DNA of 64,000 nt from Flavobacteriales bacterium UBA7666 (GTDB lineage: Bacteria; Bacteroidota; Bacteroidia; Flavobacteriales_D; Crocinitomicaceae): the NCBI GenBank assembly GCA_002483265.1, contig DLHO01000026.1, forward strand, positions 412,510 through 476,509, written 5' to 3'. Below are positions 1 to 8,760 of the stretch, piece after piece (the first letter of the stretch is position 1; each line of letters starts with the position of its first letter). The position numbers and the translations under genes were made by a program. Below the pieces are notes generated by a model. The model was not told the DNA's origin, did no database searches, and saw only the letters and a program-made list of their open reading frames with translations.

Positions 1-1
1 C

Positions 2-862
2 TCACCGATTGACAGAAGACCAAAGTTTCATCTTTATAAACCAAATACAGCCTTAATCAGCGGTATTGCTTGGGATCATATCAATGTCTTTCCAACATGG
101 GAAAACTATGTGGAGCAATTCAGAAAATTCTGTGAAGTAATTGAACCGGGAGGGAAATTGATCTATAATGTGGAAGATCCAACGTTAAAGGCTTTGGGAG
201 AAGAGTTTGAAAGGAAATTGGAAACGATACCTTATCAAACGCCTTCTTATAGAATTAGTGACACAGGAACGATCATGTCTTATGATGGTAACGAATACGA
301 ATTACAGATCTTTGGGGCTCATAATCTGCAAAACCTTATAGGAGCAATGCGTTTAGCTGAATCCATGAAGATTTCCAATCACGACTTTTTAAATGCCATC
401 AGAACGTTTAAAGGAGCGGGGAAGAGGCTTCAGAAAGTTGCGGAAAAAGATTCTTTTACCTTGTTTAAAGATTTCGCACATTCACCTTCTAAATTAAAGG
501 CTACGACTTCTGCAGTAAAAGAGCAATATCCCAATCGAAATGTGATTGCTTGCATGGAATTACATACGTTCTCTTCCTTGAGAAAAGAGTTTTTACCGCT
601 TTATGATGGGGCAATGGATGCTGCAGACGAAGCGCTGGTTTATTTTAGTCCGGCAGTTGTGGCACATAAAAAGTTGGATCCATTGACATTGGAGCAGGTC
701 CAGAATGCTTTTGGAGGCAAAGTCAAAGTAGTCAACAAGACAGAAGAAGTCCTGGAGTTCATCAAAGCGAAGAATTGGAATAATTCCGTTCTACTGATGA
801 TGTCTTCAGGGAATTTCGACGGAATTGATTACGAAAAACTGGGCGAGGAGTTGATCGGATAA
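2..862 (+). CDS. Mur ligase family protein, peptidoglycan ligase (5' truncated by window edge)
   Basis: The reading frame is open from base 2, so the start lies outside the window; a GTG at 110 is only an internal codon. The visible part covers the end of the ATP-binding central domain and the C-terminal Mur ligase domain, with the motif DFAHSPSKLKATTSAV that corresponds to the Mur-family D(Y/F)AHxP signature near the start of the C-terminal domain, and HNLQNLIGAM for the N(xx)N segment. Flavobacterial proteins of this type resemble Mpl, the UDP-N-acetylmuramate:L-alanyl-gamma-D-glutamyl-meso-diaminopimelate ligase used in cytoplasmic cell-wall recycling. Assignment to Mpl rather than MurC is inference from the sequence style; the N-terminal substrate-binding domain is not visible. 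Confidence 0.75.
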   Translation, partial: SPIDRRPKFHLYKPNTALISGIAWDHINVFPTWENYVEQFRKFCEVIEPGGKLIYNVEDPTLKALGEEFERKLETIPYQTPSYRISDTGTIMSYDGNEYELQIFGAHNLQNLIGAMRLAESMKISNHDFLNAIRTFKGAGKRLQKVAEKDSFTLFKDFAHSPSKLKATTSAVKEQYPNRNVIACMELHTFSSLRKEFLPLYDGAMDAADEALVYFSPAVVAHKKLDPLTLEQVQNAFGGKVKVVNKTEEVLEFIKAKNWNNSVLLMMSSGNFDGIDYEKLGEELIG

Positions 863-938
863 TAATTGTCAGCTTCGCTTGCTTTATCTTACCAAAAAGT
901 ACACGAGGAGCACGAAGAATTTTTGTTGCGACTTAATT

Positions 939-1508
939 CTAAAGTGTACGCTGTTTAAATAGAACTCGTCGGAAGATTACTGTAAGAACAATCGCATTAA
1001 TGGTTGATAATAACAACATTCCTAAAAGAGATATAGTCATTGTCGCAGTTGGTGAGAATATTGCCCTATAATTATCCATCTGACTTTTATAAATTTCATC
1101 TCTTGTCATCACCTCACTTTCAGGAGTATCCCTTAGTTTTTTCATCGCTTTCGGATCATCCAACATTTTATTTACCATCATTTCAGCTTTGGCTAGTTGC
1201 GAGGCATTGTATGAAGGATCAATTTTAGCATAATACAAATAGATCAATCCAGCTACAAGGACAGTGTAAAGCATTCCTCCGCCCAGCGTGTTTTTGATAT
1301 CTCCCAATGCGCTGCTTTCCTGTCTGTTTTCTTTTCTTTTTTCTGCAATTGTTCCAATTGACATTGCTAACAACAAGCAAAGGATATTCCACATAACCTG
1401 GTATTTAACTCCAGCTTCATCTTGTAAAATTTGAGTTTTAAAGAAAACCATTTTACCGGTAAACCAGATACCGACAAATAGGATTGCAATTTTTAAAGAA
1501 ATTCTCAT
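939..1508 (-). CDS. four-helix membrane protein, DUF4199-like
   Basis: A 189-residue protein with four predicted membrane helices: about residues 5-24, 36-55, 74-94 and 156-182. A polar, Met/Lys/Glu-rich linker of about 60 residues lies between helices 3 and 4. Size and layout match the DUF4199 family of Bacteroidota inner-membrane proteins, whose function is unknown; I recognise this by layout rather than by a diagnostic motif. It sits 48 bp downstream of rho on the same strand, but a hairpin terminator lies between the two genes, so it may depend on readthrough or on a promoter of its own that I could not identify. Confidence 0.6.
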   Translation of the reverse strand: MRISLKIAILFVGIWFTGKMVFFKTQILQDEAGVKYQVMWNILCLLLAMSIGTIAEKRKENRQESSALGDIKNTLGGGMLYTVLVAGLIYLYYAKIDPSYNASQLAKAEMMVNKMLDDPKAMKKLRDTPESEVMTRDEIYKSQMDNYRAIFSPTATMTISLLGMLLLSTINAIVLTVIFRRVLFKQRTL

Positions 1509-1522
1509 GTGATAAAAGAAAA

Positions 1523-1551
1523 AAATCCTCTCGGCTGAACCAAGAGGATTT
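1523..1551 (-). terminator. intrinsic terminator after rho
   Basis: A perfect 9-bp stem (AAATCCTCT / AGAGGATTT, loop 1532-1542) is followed, reading the minus strand, by a run of T residues. It begins a few bases after the rho stop codon. Confidence 0.8.
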
Positions 1552-1556
1552 GAAAT

Positions 1557-3548
1557 TTATGAATTCATTGATACTAAAAACTCTTCGTTGGAACGTGTAT
1601 TCTCCATGTGTCCTTTTACAAACTCCATCGCTTCTACAGGGTTCATATCGGCAATAAATTTGCGAAGTAACCAGATTCTTTGAAGAATATCTTTTCCAAC
1701 CAATAGATCTTCGCGTCTTGTTCCGGAAGCAGTAATATCGATAGCCGGGTAAATTCTTCTGTTCGAGATCTTGCGATCCAACTGAAGTTCCATGTTACCT
1801 GTTCCTTTAAATTCTTCGAAGATCACCTCGTCCATTTTAGAACCTGTTTCTGTTAATGCAGTTGCAAGAATAGAAAGAGAACCTCCGTTTTCAATTTTAC
1901 GGGCAGCTCCGAAGAAACGTTTCGGTTTGTGTAGTGCGTTTGCATCCACACCACCGGAAAGTACTTTTCCTGAAGCTGGTGAAACGGTATTGTATGCACG
2001 AGCCAAACGTGTGATGGAATCCAATAGGATAACCACATCATGTCCACATTCAACCATGCGTTTTGCTTTTTCTAATACGATGTTCGCAACTTTTACGTGA
2101 CGATCAGCCGGCTCATCAAATGTAGAAGCAACTACTTCTGCTTTTACACTGCGTGCCATATCCGTTACCTCTTCAGGTCGCTCATCAATCAACAATACGA
2201 TCAAGTAAACTTCCGGATGATTCGCTGCAATTGCATTGGCAACATCCTTCAATAACATGGTTTTACCAGTCTTAGGCTGCGCTACGATCATTCCACGTTG
2301 TCCTTTTCCAATTGGAGCAAATAAATCCATTACACGTGTCGACATGGATTCGTCTTTGTGACCTGTCAATTTGAATTTTTCATCCGGAAACAATGGAGTC
2401 AAGTATTCAAAAGGAACGCGATCACGAATATAGCTTGGATCTCTTCCATTAATGGAGTCAACTTTTACAAGTGGGAAGAATTTCTCACCTTCTCTTGGCG
2501 GACGAATGGTTCCTCTAACTGTATCTCCGGTTTTTAAACCGAACAATTTGATCTGGCTTTGAGAAACGTATACATCATCCGGAGATGGTAAGTAATTGTA
2601 ATCAGAAGAACGTAAAAATCCGTAACCATCCTGAATTACTTCCAAAACACCTTCAGCGGTAACAATTCCAACTAAGTTGTAAGCTTCTTCATCCACTTTT
2701 TCCTCTTGCTGAGCTTGAGTGTTTTGATGTTGCGGACGATTGCTTTGATTTCCCTGATTATTTTGATTCCCTTGATTCGGGTTGTTTTGATTGCGTTGTT
2801 GGTTGGTATTCTGACGCTCCTGATTCCCTTGATTATTCGGGTTATTTTGATTGCGTTGTTGGTTATTGTTTTGACGCTCCTGATTTTGATTGTTGTTTTG
2901 AGGAGCGTTTTGATTTTGCGGAGTATTCTGTCCTTGAGGAGCAGCGTTTGGAGTTGGTGTATTTTGGTTCTCGCCCGGATTATTATTGAATCGTTGTTTA
3001 TTTTGATTCTGATTTGGATTATTCGGGTTCTGAGGTTTTTTATTTAATAAGCGCTCAAAAGGTTTTGGTTTTGGCTTCTCTTCCTGAACCGTTTCCTCAG
3101 CTTTTTCTGCCACAGCGGATTCAGTTGGAGCAGGAGCCGGAGCTTCCGCCTTGATTTCAGCTGGAGACTCCTCCGGTGAAATGCGTTTGCGCTTTTCTTT
3201 CGGAGAATTTGTAGCTTCTTTTACCTTCGGCTTTTCATCTTTTACAGATGGAGCCCCTGCATTTTCTTCCGATTTTGGTGTTTCAGTAGAAAACAAATCA
3301 GTTGCAGGAGATTGTGCAATCGCTGAAGCTGTTGACGACGTGCTATCTGCCTTAGGTTCAGTAGCCTTTTTTGCTTTTGGTTTAGCCGGAGCTTTTTCGG
3401 TTTCAGTAGTTGTAGGACTCGCTGAATTTGCTTGAATCTGTTCGATCAATTCATTTTTCTTGAATGATTCAACTTTCTTAACTCCAAGAGATTTAGCAAT
3501 TTCCCTTAATTCTGGTAATAACTTACCGTCTAAGTCTTTATTATTCAT
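1557..3548 (-). CDS. rho: transcription termination factor Rho with long Asn/Gln-rich insert
   Basis: Hexameric RNA-dependent ATPase that terminates transcription. Order: SAP-like Rho_N domain (residues 1-40); a disordered Ala/Pro/Glu/Lys segment (about 45-170); an Asn/Gln/Pro-rich stretch (about 171-283) with a near-perfect 20-residue tandem duplication beginning QERQN; the cold-shock-like RNA-binding domain (about 290-370, GYGFLRS); and the RecA-type ATPase with Walker A AQPKTGKTMLL (about residue 425), Walker B DVVILLDSITR, and the arginine-finger and Q/R-loop region near the end. At 663 residues it is about 240 longer than E. coli Rho, all of it inserted before the RNA-binding domain. Bacteroidota Rho proteins are known to carry such disordered inserts. 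It is divergent from the symporter at 3749. Confidence 0.97.
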   Translation of the reverse strand: MNNKDLDGKLLPELREIAKSLGVKKVESFKKNELIEQIQANSASPTTTETEKAPAKPKAKKATEPKADSTSSTASAIAQSPATDLFSTETPKSEENAGAPSVKDEKPKVKEATNSPKEKRKRISPEESPAEIKAEAPAPAPTESAVAEKAEETVQEEKPKPKPFERLLNKKPQNPNNPNQNQNKQRFNNNPGENQNTPTPNAAPQGQNTPQNQNAPQNNNQNQERQNNNQQRNQNNPNNQGNQERQNTNQQRNQNNPNQGNQNNQGNQSNRPQHQNTQAQQEEKVDEEAYNLVGIVTAEGVLEVIQDGYGFLRSSDYNYLPSPDDVYVSQSQIKLFGLKTGDTVRGTIRPPREGEKFFPLVKVDSINGRDPSYIRDRVPFEYLTPLFPDEKFKLTGHKDESMSTRVMDLFAPIGKGQRGMIVAQPKTGKTMLLKDVANAIAANHPEVYLIVLLIDERPEEVTDMARSVKAEVVASTFDEPADRHVKVANIVLEKAKRMVECGHDVVILLDSITRLARAYNTVSPASGKVLSGGVDANALHKPKRFFGAARKIENGGSLSILATALTETGSKMDEVIFEEFKGTGNMELQLDRKISNRRIYPAIDITASGTRREDLLVGKDILQRIWLLRKFIADMNPVEAMEFVKGHMENTRSNEEFLVSMNS

Positions 3549-3684
3549 ATAAAATTTTGGACTAGTTGTTTGTATTCGAATGAATACTTGCGAAAAGCAA
3601 TGTGATTTTAATAACGATCTTGCAATATTACAAATATTCCTTAGATCAGCACTATCGATTCACTTTTTTTCGAAAAAAAAACCG

Positions 3685-3715
3685 TTTTGTTTTCACCATT
3701 ATCCTGTTAAATTTG
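3685..3715 (+). promoter_or_regulatory. Bacteroidota-type promoter for the symporter
   Basis: TTTTG at 3685-3689 and TAAATTTG at 3708-3715 are separated by 18 bp, matching the Bacteroidota consensus TTG-N17-23-TAnnTTTG. It predicts a transcript start near 3721 and a leader of about 28 nt before the ATG at 3749, which argues against any longer version of the protein starting upstream. Confidence 0.75.
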
Positions 3716-3748
3716 TGCTCAAGGCAAAAAACGGTTCAAAATTCCCTT

Positions 3749-5290
3749 ATGAAAAACAATAAAACACTCATTATCCGTATCCTGATCATTCTATTTTATG
3801 CTGTTCTTGCAGCAATTAAACTGAGTTGGCCGAAGATTGATCCAATGGCTTTAATAGCTCCCGGGACAATTGTAGCAGGTTGTGTCGGAGGATGGTATCT
3901 ATTTAAAGGACGTAAAAATCTCTTGTATTATATTGGACTTTATTTGGCCGTTGCGTTATTGTTCTATGTTGAACGTTTGGGAGGACAAGGTCTTTTTGTG
4001 ACCGGACACATCATCAAATTCCTATTGATGGGAATGTTGATAGCCTATGCAATGCACAGCAAGAAACTTTCGTTATGGATCTTTTCATCGATGATTATCG
4101 GTGTGGAAATCGGTTTGGATTTCCCGGAATTCTCACTGGAATTGAAACGTTTCGGAGATATTTTCCTGCGTTTGATCAAAACATTGGTTGCTCCTTTGTT
4201 GTTTTCAACGCTGGTTGTTGGTATTGCGGGACACGGAAACCTGAAACAGGTTGGTCGGATCGGGTTGAAAAGTATCATTTATTTTGAGATCGTAACAACT
4301 TTCGCACTCTTTCTGGGCTTGGCTGCGATTAATATTTCCCAAGCAGGGAAGGGAGTGCAGCAAGTTGAGGTAACTGAAAAGATGAAGGAGAAATCTGCAG
4401 ATTTATTGGCGCAGCTGGAAAAACCAAAGGATCATTTGGTGGACATTTTTCCGGAGAACTTTGCCAAATCAATCGTAGAGAATCAGGTGCTTCAAATCGT
4501 TATTTTCTCATTGATCTTCGCGATTGCCTTGAGTTTGGTGCAAAATCTAAAACACAAAGAAACCATGCTCAATTGGATGGAAAGTCTTTCGGAGGTCATG
4601 TTCAAATTTACGGATCTGGTAATGTATGTGGCTCCGCTGGCAGTTTTCGGCTCTATAGCATATACGGTTGCAAACTCCGGAACAGAGGTTTTAGGGAATT
4701 TAATGAAATTAGTAGGTACTCTTTATGTGACTCTCATCATATTTGTACTGGTAGTACTTCTTCCAATAGCTTTGTTGTCAAAAGTTCCTATCCGGAAGTT
4801 CATGAAAGCGGTAACGGAACCAATTTCCATTGCATTTGCAACTGCAAGTAGTGAAGCTGCTTTGCCAAAAGCTTTGGAGAATATGGAGCAGTTTGGGGTT
4901 CCTAAGAAAATAGTGGGATTTGTGATCCCGACCGGCTATTCGTTTAATCTCGACGGAACCACACTTTATCTTTCCATGGCAACCGTTTTCGTAGCCCAAA
5001 TGAGTGGAGTGGATCTGTCAATCGGTCAGCAGATTGCTATTTGTTTAACACTGATGTTGACCAGTAAAGGTGTTGCAGGAGTAAGAGGAGCTTCTTTTGT
5101 GATTCTGACCACAACTTTAATGGATTATAAGCATTTAGGGATCAGTGTAGAAAAAGCGGGAATTATTTTGGGAATTGATGCCTTGATGGATATGGCGCGA
5201 ACTTCTGTAAATGTATTGGGTAATTGTCTGGCTTCAGCAGTGATTGCAAGAAGTGAAGGGGAATTAGTAGTCGCAAAAAACGACGAATAA
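3749..5290 (+). CDS. dicarboxylate/amino acid:cation symporter (DAACS/SDF family)
   Basis: Inner-membrane secondary transporter of the GltP/DctA family, taking up glutamate/aspartate or C4-dicarboxylates with H+ or Na+; the exact substrate cannot be told. Family features are present in the C-terminal half: the serine-rich re-entrant loop ATASSEAALP (HP1), the GYSFNLDGTTLY motif of TM7, and SKGVAGVRGASFV (HP2). I start at the ATG at 3749, giving 513 residues, because a strong promoter ends at 3715; an open frame further upstream is unlikely to be translated. About 110 residues with three or four extra hydrophobic helices precede the usual first transporter helix (KLSLWIFSSMIIGVEIGL), which is longer than typical family members. 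Confidence 0.9.
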   Translation: MKNNKTLIIRILIILFYAVLAAIKLSWPKIDPMALIAPGTIVAGCVGGWYLFKGRKNLLYYIGLYLAVALLFYVERLGGQGLFVTGHIIKFLLMGMLIAYAMHSKKLSLWIFSSMIIGVEIGLDFPEFSLELKRFGDIFLRLIKTLVAPLLFSTLVVGIAGHGNLKQVGRIGLKSIIYFEIVTTFALFLGLAAINISQAGKGVQQVEVTEKMKEKSADLLAQLEKPKDHLVDIFPENFAKSIVENQVLQIVIFSLIFAIALSLVQNLKHKETMLNWMESLSEVMFKFTDLVMYVAPLAVFGSIAYTVANSGTEVLGNLMKLVGTLYVTLIIFVLVVLLPIALLSKVPIRKFMKAVTEPISIAFATASSEAALPKALENMEQFGVPKKIVGFVIPTGYSFNLDGTTLYLSMATVFVAQMSGVDLSIGQQIAICLTLMLTSKGVAGVRGASFVILTTTLMDYKHLGISVEKAGIILGIDALMDMARTSVNVLGNCLASAVIARSEGELVVAKNDE

Positions 5291-5317
5291 AACCGAATTA
5301 TCCGTCGTTTCAATTTT
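5278..5317 (+). terminator. intrinsic terminator after symporter
   Basis: Stem AAACGACG (5278-5285) / CGTCGTTT (5303-5310), followed after CAA by seven T residues. It overlaps the stop codon of the symporter. Confidence 0.75.
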
Positions 5318-5356
5318 TTTGTGCCTACGCTGAAGCATAAGCGTTTGGTTAAGGTT

Positions 5357-5560
5357 CTATTGATGCGCTTTACAACCGTGGAACTGCATTTTTAAATCTT
5401 CAGCCGAAGCTGTTTGACCACTTGTTTCTTCTTCGGCGATATAGTCCTTAGAGGAAAGCGAAGAAACAGTCTGGTCTTGCATTTCTGATTCAGTTGAACA
5501 GGATTGTAACCCATTAATAATGAATAGCGTGAAGCAATATATGGTTAACCTCATAATCAT
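5357..5560 (-). CDS. small putative lipoprotein
   Basis: A 67-residue protein with a short hydrophobic signal segment and a lipobox-like LQSC around residue 21, then a Ser/Glu/Thr-rich tail ending in FHGCKAHQ. No family recognised. Lipidation and export are inferred from the signal pattern only. Two in-frame ATGs (residues 1 and 3) could both serve as start. It stands alone between the converging symporter terminator and uvrA. Its shortness leaves room for doubt, but the signal and lipobox are unlikely to arise in a non-coding frame. Confidence 0.5.
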   Translation of the reverse strand: MIMRLTIYCFTLFIINGLQSCSTESEMQDQTVSSLSSKDYIAEEETSGQTASAEDLKMQFHGCKAHQ

Positions 5561-5680
5561 AGATCGAATTTAGGCTATTCCACTTTCTTACCCAAGATGC
5601 ATTGTATTTTTTGCTGATTTCGTCGAATAAAATGCTGGTTTCGTCGATTGATGAAACTCACTTAAAGAGATGCTTTAAAC

Positions 5681-8467
5681 CTACTTCAACTTATTCTTTA
5701 AGTGCATACCGGTATAGTTATTCTTTTCTTTAACCAAATCCTCCGGAGTGCCCGTAAACTGTATGTTTCCGCCATGTATTCCTCCTTCCGGACCGATGTC
5801 AATAATCCAGTCTGCAGCTTTGATTACATCCATGTTGTGTTCGATGACAATGATGGAATGCCCGTCGTCTACCAAACGATTAAATGCAATAAGCAATTTT
5901 TCAATATCATAGAAGTGAAGACCGGTTGTAGGTTCATCAAAAATGAAGAGCGTTTTATTACTTTTCTGCGCACCTTTAATTAAGAAAGAGGCCAACTTCA
6001 CACGTTGTGCTTCTCCACCACTTAATGAACTGCTGGATTGTCCCATTTGCAGGTAACCCAAACCAACATCTTCCAGTGGTTGAATCTTTTGAATGATCTT
6101 TTCTTCCAGTTTGTCTTTACTTTCTTTAAAGAATGCCAAAGCAGAAGAAATATCCATATTCAAGATGTCTGAAATATTTTTGTCGCGGTAATGAACTTCG
6201 AGAGCTTCTTGTCGGTATCGGCTTCCTCCACAAGATTCGCAAAGTAAATGAACATCAGCCATGAACTGCATACTTACCGTCACAACTCCTTCGCCTTCAC
6301 ACATTTCACAGCGACCACCTTCGACATTGAATGAAAAGAATCCGGGTTTGTATCCGTTGTGTTTTGATGCATTTTGGCGCGAAAATAATTCGCGGATATC
6401 ATCAAATGCCTTTACGTAGGTTACCGGATTACTTCGGGAAGATTTCCCTATCGGATTTTGATCAATTAATTCAATTTCCGAAATCGTAGCAAGATCTCCG
6501 TCAATGCGTTTTACATTTCCCTGATGATCTCCGTATTGACCTAAGTACTTGCGAATTCCGGGATACAAGATTTCTTTTACCAAAGTAGATTTACCCGAAC
6601 CACTTACTCCTGTAACAGCAACAATTCGATTCAAAGGAAAGTCTACGGAAACATTTTTTAGGTTATGTTCTTTCGCTCCAACAACCGAAATCTTATTCTT
6701 TCCGCCTCTGCGTTTGGTTGGAACAGGAATTTTGCGAACTCCGGTTAAATATTGTGTTGTAAGACTCGTTTCGTTCTTCGTTAAGGCATCGAATTTTCCT
6801 TGAAAAACCACTTCACCACCGAATTTACCGGCAGCAGGGCCAATATCAATGATCTCATCTGCATGAATCATCATGTCTTCTTCGTGCTCTACAACGATTA
6901 CCGTATTTCCAATATCACGTAGTTTTTTCAAAACTCCAATCAATCGTTCCGTATCTCGTGGATGCAAACCAATACTTGGTTCATCGAGAATATACATGGA
7001 ACCGACCAAGCTACTTCCCAATGAAGTTGCGAGATTGATGCGCTGAGATTCTCCTCCGGAAAGCGTATTTGCAGCTCGGTTCAAGGTTAAATAACCCAAT
7101 CCAACTTCACAGAGGAACGAAAGGCGCTGCGTAATTTCCGGAAGAATGCGGTTGGTAATTTTTAATTCCAATGGATCAACTTCCAATGTTTGGAAAAAGG
7201 CCAATGCGTTTTCAATCGGCATTAAAACCAATTCTTTGATGCTGATTCCACCAACTTTCACGTAATTGGCATCTTCTCTTAAGCGTGTTCCGTGACATTC
7301 CGGGCAACCGGTTTTTCCTCTGTAGCGAGATAACAAAACGCGGTATTGAATTTTATAGGATTGACTTTCTACAAATTTGAAGAACCCATTGATTCCGGCG
7401 AAATGACTGTTTCCATTCCAAAGCACATCTAGTTGCTCTTCTGTCAATTCGTCTACCGGACGATGAATCGGGAAATCGAATTTCCGGGCATTTCGAACCA
7501 ACTCCTGAAGGTATTCCCCCATGACTTCGCCTTTCCAGGGAACAACAGCTCCTTCAAAAACGCTCAAACTCGAGTCAGGAATCACCAGATTCGGATCGAC
7601 TCCAATAATAGAACCGTAACCTTCGCAGGTTTTGCAAGCTCCAAACGGATTATTAAAGGTGAAGAGGTGAGGAGAAGGTTCCACAAAGGTCATATTGTCC
7701 AATTCAAACCGGTTAGAGAACGTGCGCTCTTCCATGCTTCCCATTTGAATAATAGAACAATCTCCGTGTCCTTCCATAAATGCCAGTTGAATGGAATCTC
7801 CCAGTCGACCGGAAAAATCTGTATCCATTTCCTGAGTTACAATACGATCTACAACGATCATGATTGAATCGGAAAGTGAGATGTCTTTTGTTTTCAGGTC
7901 TTCCAATTGCTTCAGCTCGTGATTATGCATAATACGCACATAGCCTTGTTCTTTCAGTAATTTTAAGGTTTTTTCAATACCGTATTTTTCAAGTGAAGGA
8001 AAAGGTGCTGCAATTAGTAAGCGAATATCGTGTTCTAAGTTTGTGATGTAATTGATCACATCAGTGACCGAATCTTTCTTAACCTCATTTCCCGAAATAG
8101 GAGAGAAGGTTTTACCGATTCGTGCGAATAATATTTTGAGGTAATCGTAGATTTCGGTGGTTGTACCAACCGTTGATCGTGGATTATTGGTAATCACCTT
8201 TTGCTGGATCGCGATCGCAGGAGCAATTCCTTTGATGAAATCCGTTTCTGGCTTGTCTAATTTCCCTAAGAACTGACGTGCATACGAAGATAAACTTTCG
8301 ATGTATCGTCTTTGTCCTTCTGCGTAAAGTGTATCAAATGCTAAAGAAGATTTCCCGGAACCGGACAGTCCTGTAATCACAGTAAACTTTCCATGTTCGA
8401 TTTTAACCTCCAGATTTTTTAAATTATTGACGCGTGCACCTTTGATGTGAATGTATCTCTCAGACAT
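5681..8467 (-). CDS. uvrA: excinuclease ABC subunit A
   Basis: Damage-recognition ATPase of nucleotide excision repair; it acts as a dimer with UvrB in the cytoplasm. Two ABC ATPase modules are visible: Walker A GLSGSGKSS (near residue 35) with signature LSGGESQR (about 470), and Walker A GVSGSGKST (about 620) with signature LSGGEAQR (about 815). Each has its zinc-binding cysteines (CKTC with CPEC; CEMC with CESC). The start MSERYIHIKGARVNNLKN is canonical and 928 residues is the normal length. Monocistronic by position. A repeat-rich AT region lies immediately upstream of the start. Confidence 0.98.
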   Translation of the reverse strand: MSERYIHIKGARVNNLKNLEVKIEHGKFTVITGLSGSGKSSLAFDTLYAEGQRRYIESLSSYARQFLGKLDKPETDFIKGIAPAIAIQQKVITNNPRSTVGTTTEIYDYLKILFARIGKTFSPISGNEVKKDSVTDVINYITNLEHDIRLLIAAPFPSLEKYGIEKTLKLLKEQGYVRIMHNHELKQLEDLKTKDISLSDSIMIVVDRIVTQEMDTDFSGRLGDSIQLAFMEGHGDCSIIQMGSMEERTFSNRFELDNMTFVEPSPHLFTFNNPFGACKTCEGYGSIIGVDPNLVIPDSSLSVFEGAVVPWKGEVMGEYLQELVRNARKFDFPIHRPVDELTEEQLDVLWNGNSHFAGINGFFKFVESQSYKIQYRVLLSRYRGKTGCPECHGTRLREDANYVKVGGISIKELVLMPIENALAFFQTLEVDPLELKITNRILPEITQRLSFLCEVGLGYLTLNRAANTLSGGESQRINLATSLGSSLVGSMYILDEPSIGLHPRDTERLIGVLKKLRDIGNTVIVVEHEEDMMIHADEIIDIGPAAGKFGGEVVFQGKFDALTKNETSLTTQYLTGVRKIPVPTKRRGGKNKISVVGAKEHNLKNVSVDFPLNRIVAVTGVSGSGKSTLVKEILYPGIRKYLGQYGDHQGNVKRIDGDLATISEIELIDQNPIGKSSRSNPVTYVKAFDDIRELFSRQNASKHNGYKPGFFSFNVEGGRCEMCEGEGVVTVSMQFMADVHLLCESCGGSRYRQEALEVHYRDKNISDILNMDISSALAFFKESKDKLEEKIIQKIQPLEDVGLGYLQMGQSSSSLSGGEAQRVKLASFLIKGAQKSNKTLFIFDEPTTGLHFYDIEKLLIAFNRLVDDGHSIIVIEHNMDVIKAADWIIDIGPEGGIHGGNIQFTGTPEDLVKEKNNYTGMHLKNKLK

Positions 8468-8492
8468 AGTACAAATTTCGCAAATAATTGCG

Positions 8493-8511
8493 AATGCCGA
8501 ATTACGAATTG
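8493..8511 (+). repeat. dispersed AATTCG-type repeat, copy 1
   Basis: The 19-mer AATGCCGAATTACGAATTG occurs here and, as an exact reverse complement, at 56115-56133. It lies in a longer tract (about 8486-8518) built from GAATTRCGAATT-like units, just upstream of uvrA. Confidence 0.75.
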
Positions 8512-8599
8512 CGAATTAAATTAGGGTTAGTTGAATTGATTTGAATTCCTGAGTATTAATAGCTGATAAATGAGTGGTATTGTTGAAAATGAATCTGAA

Positions 8600-8632
8600 A
8601 ATTCGTAATTGGGGATTCGCAATTCGCAATTT
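8600..8632 (-). repeat. dispersed AATTCG-type repeat, inverted partner
   Basis: AATTCGTAATT followed by ATTCGCAATTCGCAATT is an imperfect reverse complement of the tract at 8486-8518. The two can form a long-range stem with a loop of about 80 nt between uvrA and the sigma-factor gene. The rest of 8468-8760 holds no gene. Confidence 0.65.
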
Positions 8633-8645
8633 TTTAAGGTTTTTT

Positions 8646-8675
8646 TTGATTTTATTATTAAATGTTCTATCTTTC
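8646..8675 (+). promoter_or_regulatory. candidate promoter of the ECF sigma gene
   Basis: TTG at 8646-8648 and TATCTTTC at 8668-8675, spacing 19 bp. The -7 box differs from TAnnTTTG at the last base. It predicts a leader of about 80 nt. Confidence 0.45.
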
Positions 8676-8705
8676 CAAAAAATAATTCATAGAGCCTATA
8701 GAAAG

Positions 8706-8760
8706 AATTCTACTTTAAACTGTTAATAAACAACTGGGTTAAACCTATAAGAGTAGAATT
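8706..8760 (+). promoter_or_regulatory. inverted repeat in the sigma-gene leader, abutting the start codon
   Basis: AATTCTACT (8706-8714) and AGTAGAATT (8752-8760) are perfect reverse complements with a 37-nt spacer, and the second arm ends directly at the ATG of 8761. In RNA the stem would sequester the start region. A regulatory role is inference. Confidence 0.4.

Noticed and set aside
2706..3047. 113-codon plus-strand frame rich in Leu and Ile that looks like a membrane protein
   Set aside because: It is the antisense reading of the Asn/Gln repeats of rho (AAY and CAR codons read as hydrophobic residues on the other strand).
3602..3748. Upstream extension of the symporter reading frame
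   Set aside because: It crosses a consensus promoter (3685-3715) and has no domain similarity; the ATG at 3749 fits the predicted transcript start.
7433..7867. 144-codon frame antisense to uvrA
   Set aside because: Shadow of a highly conserved gene, with no start context or domain.
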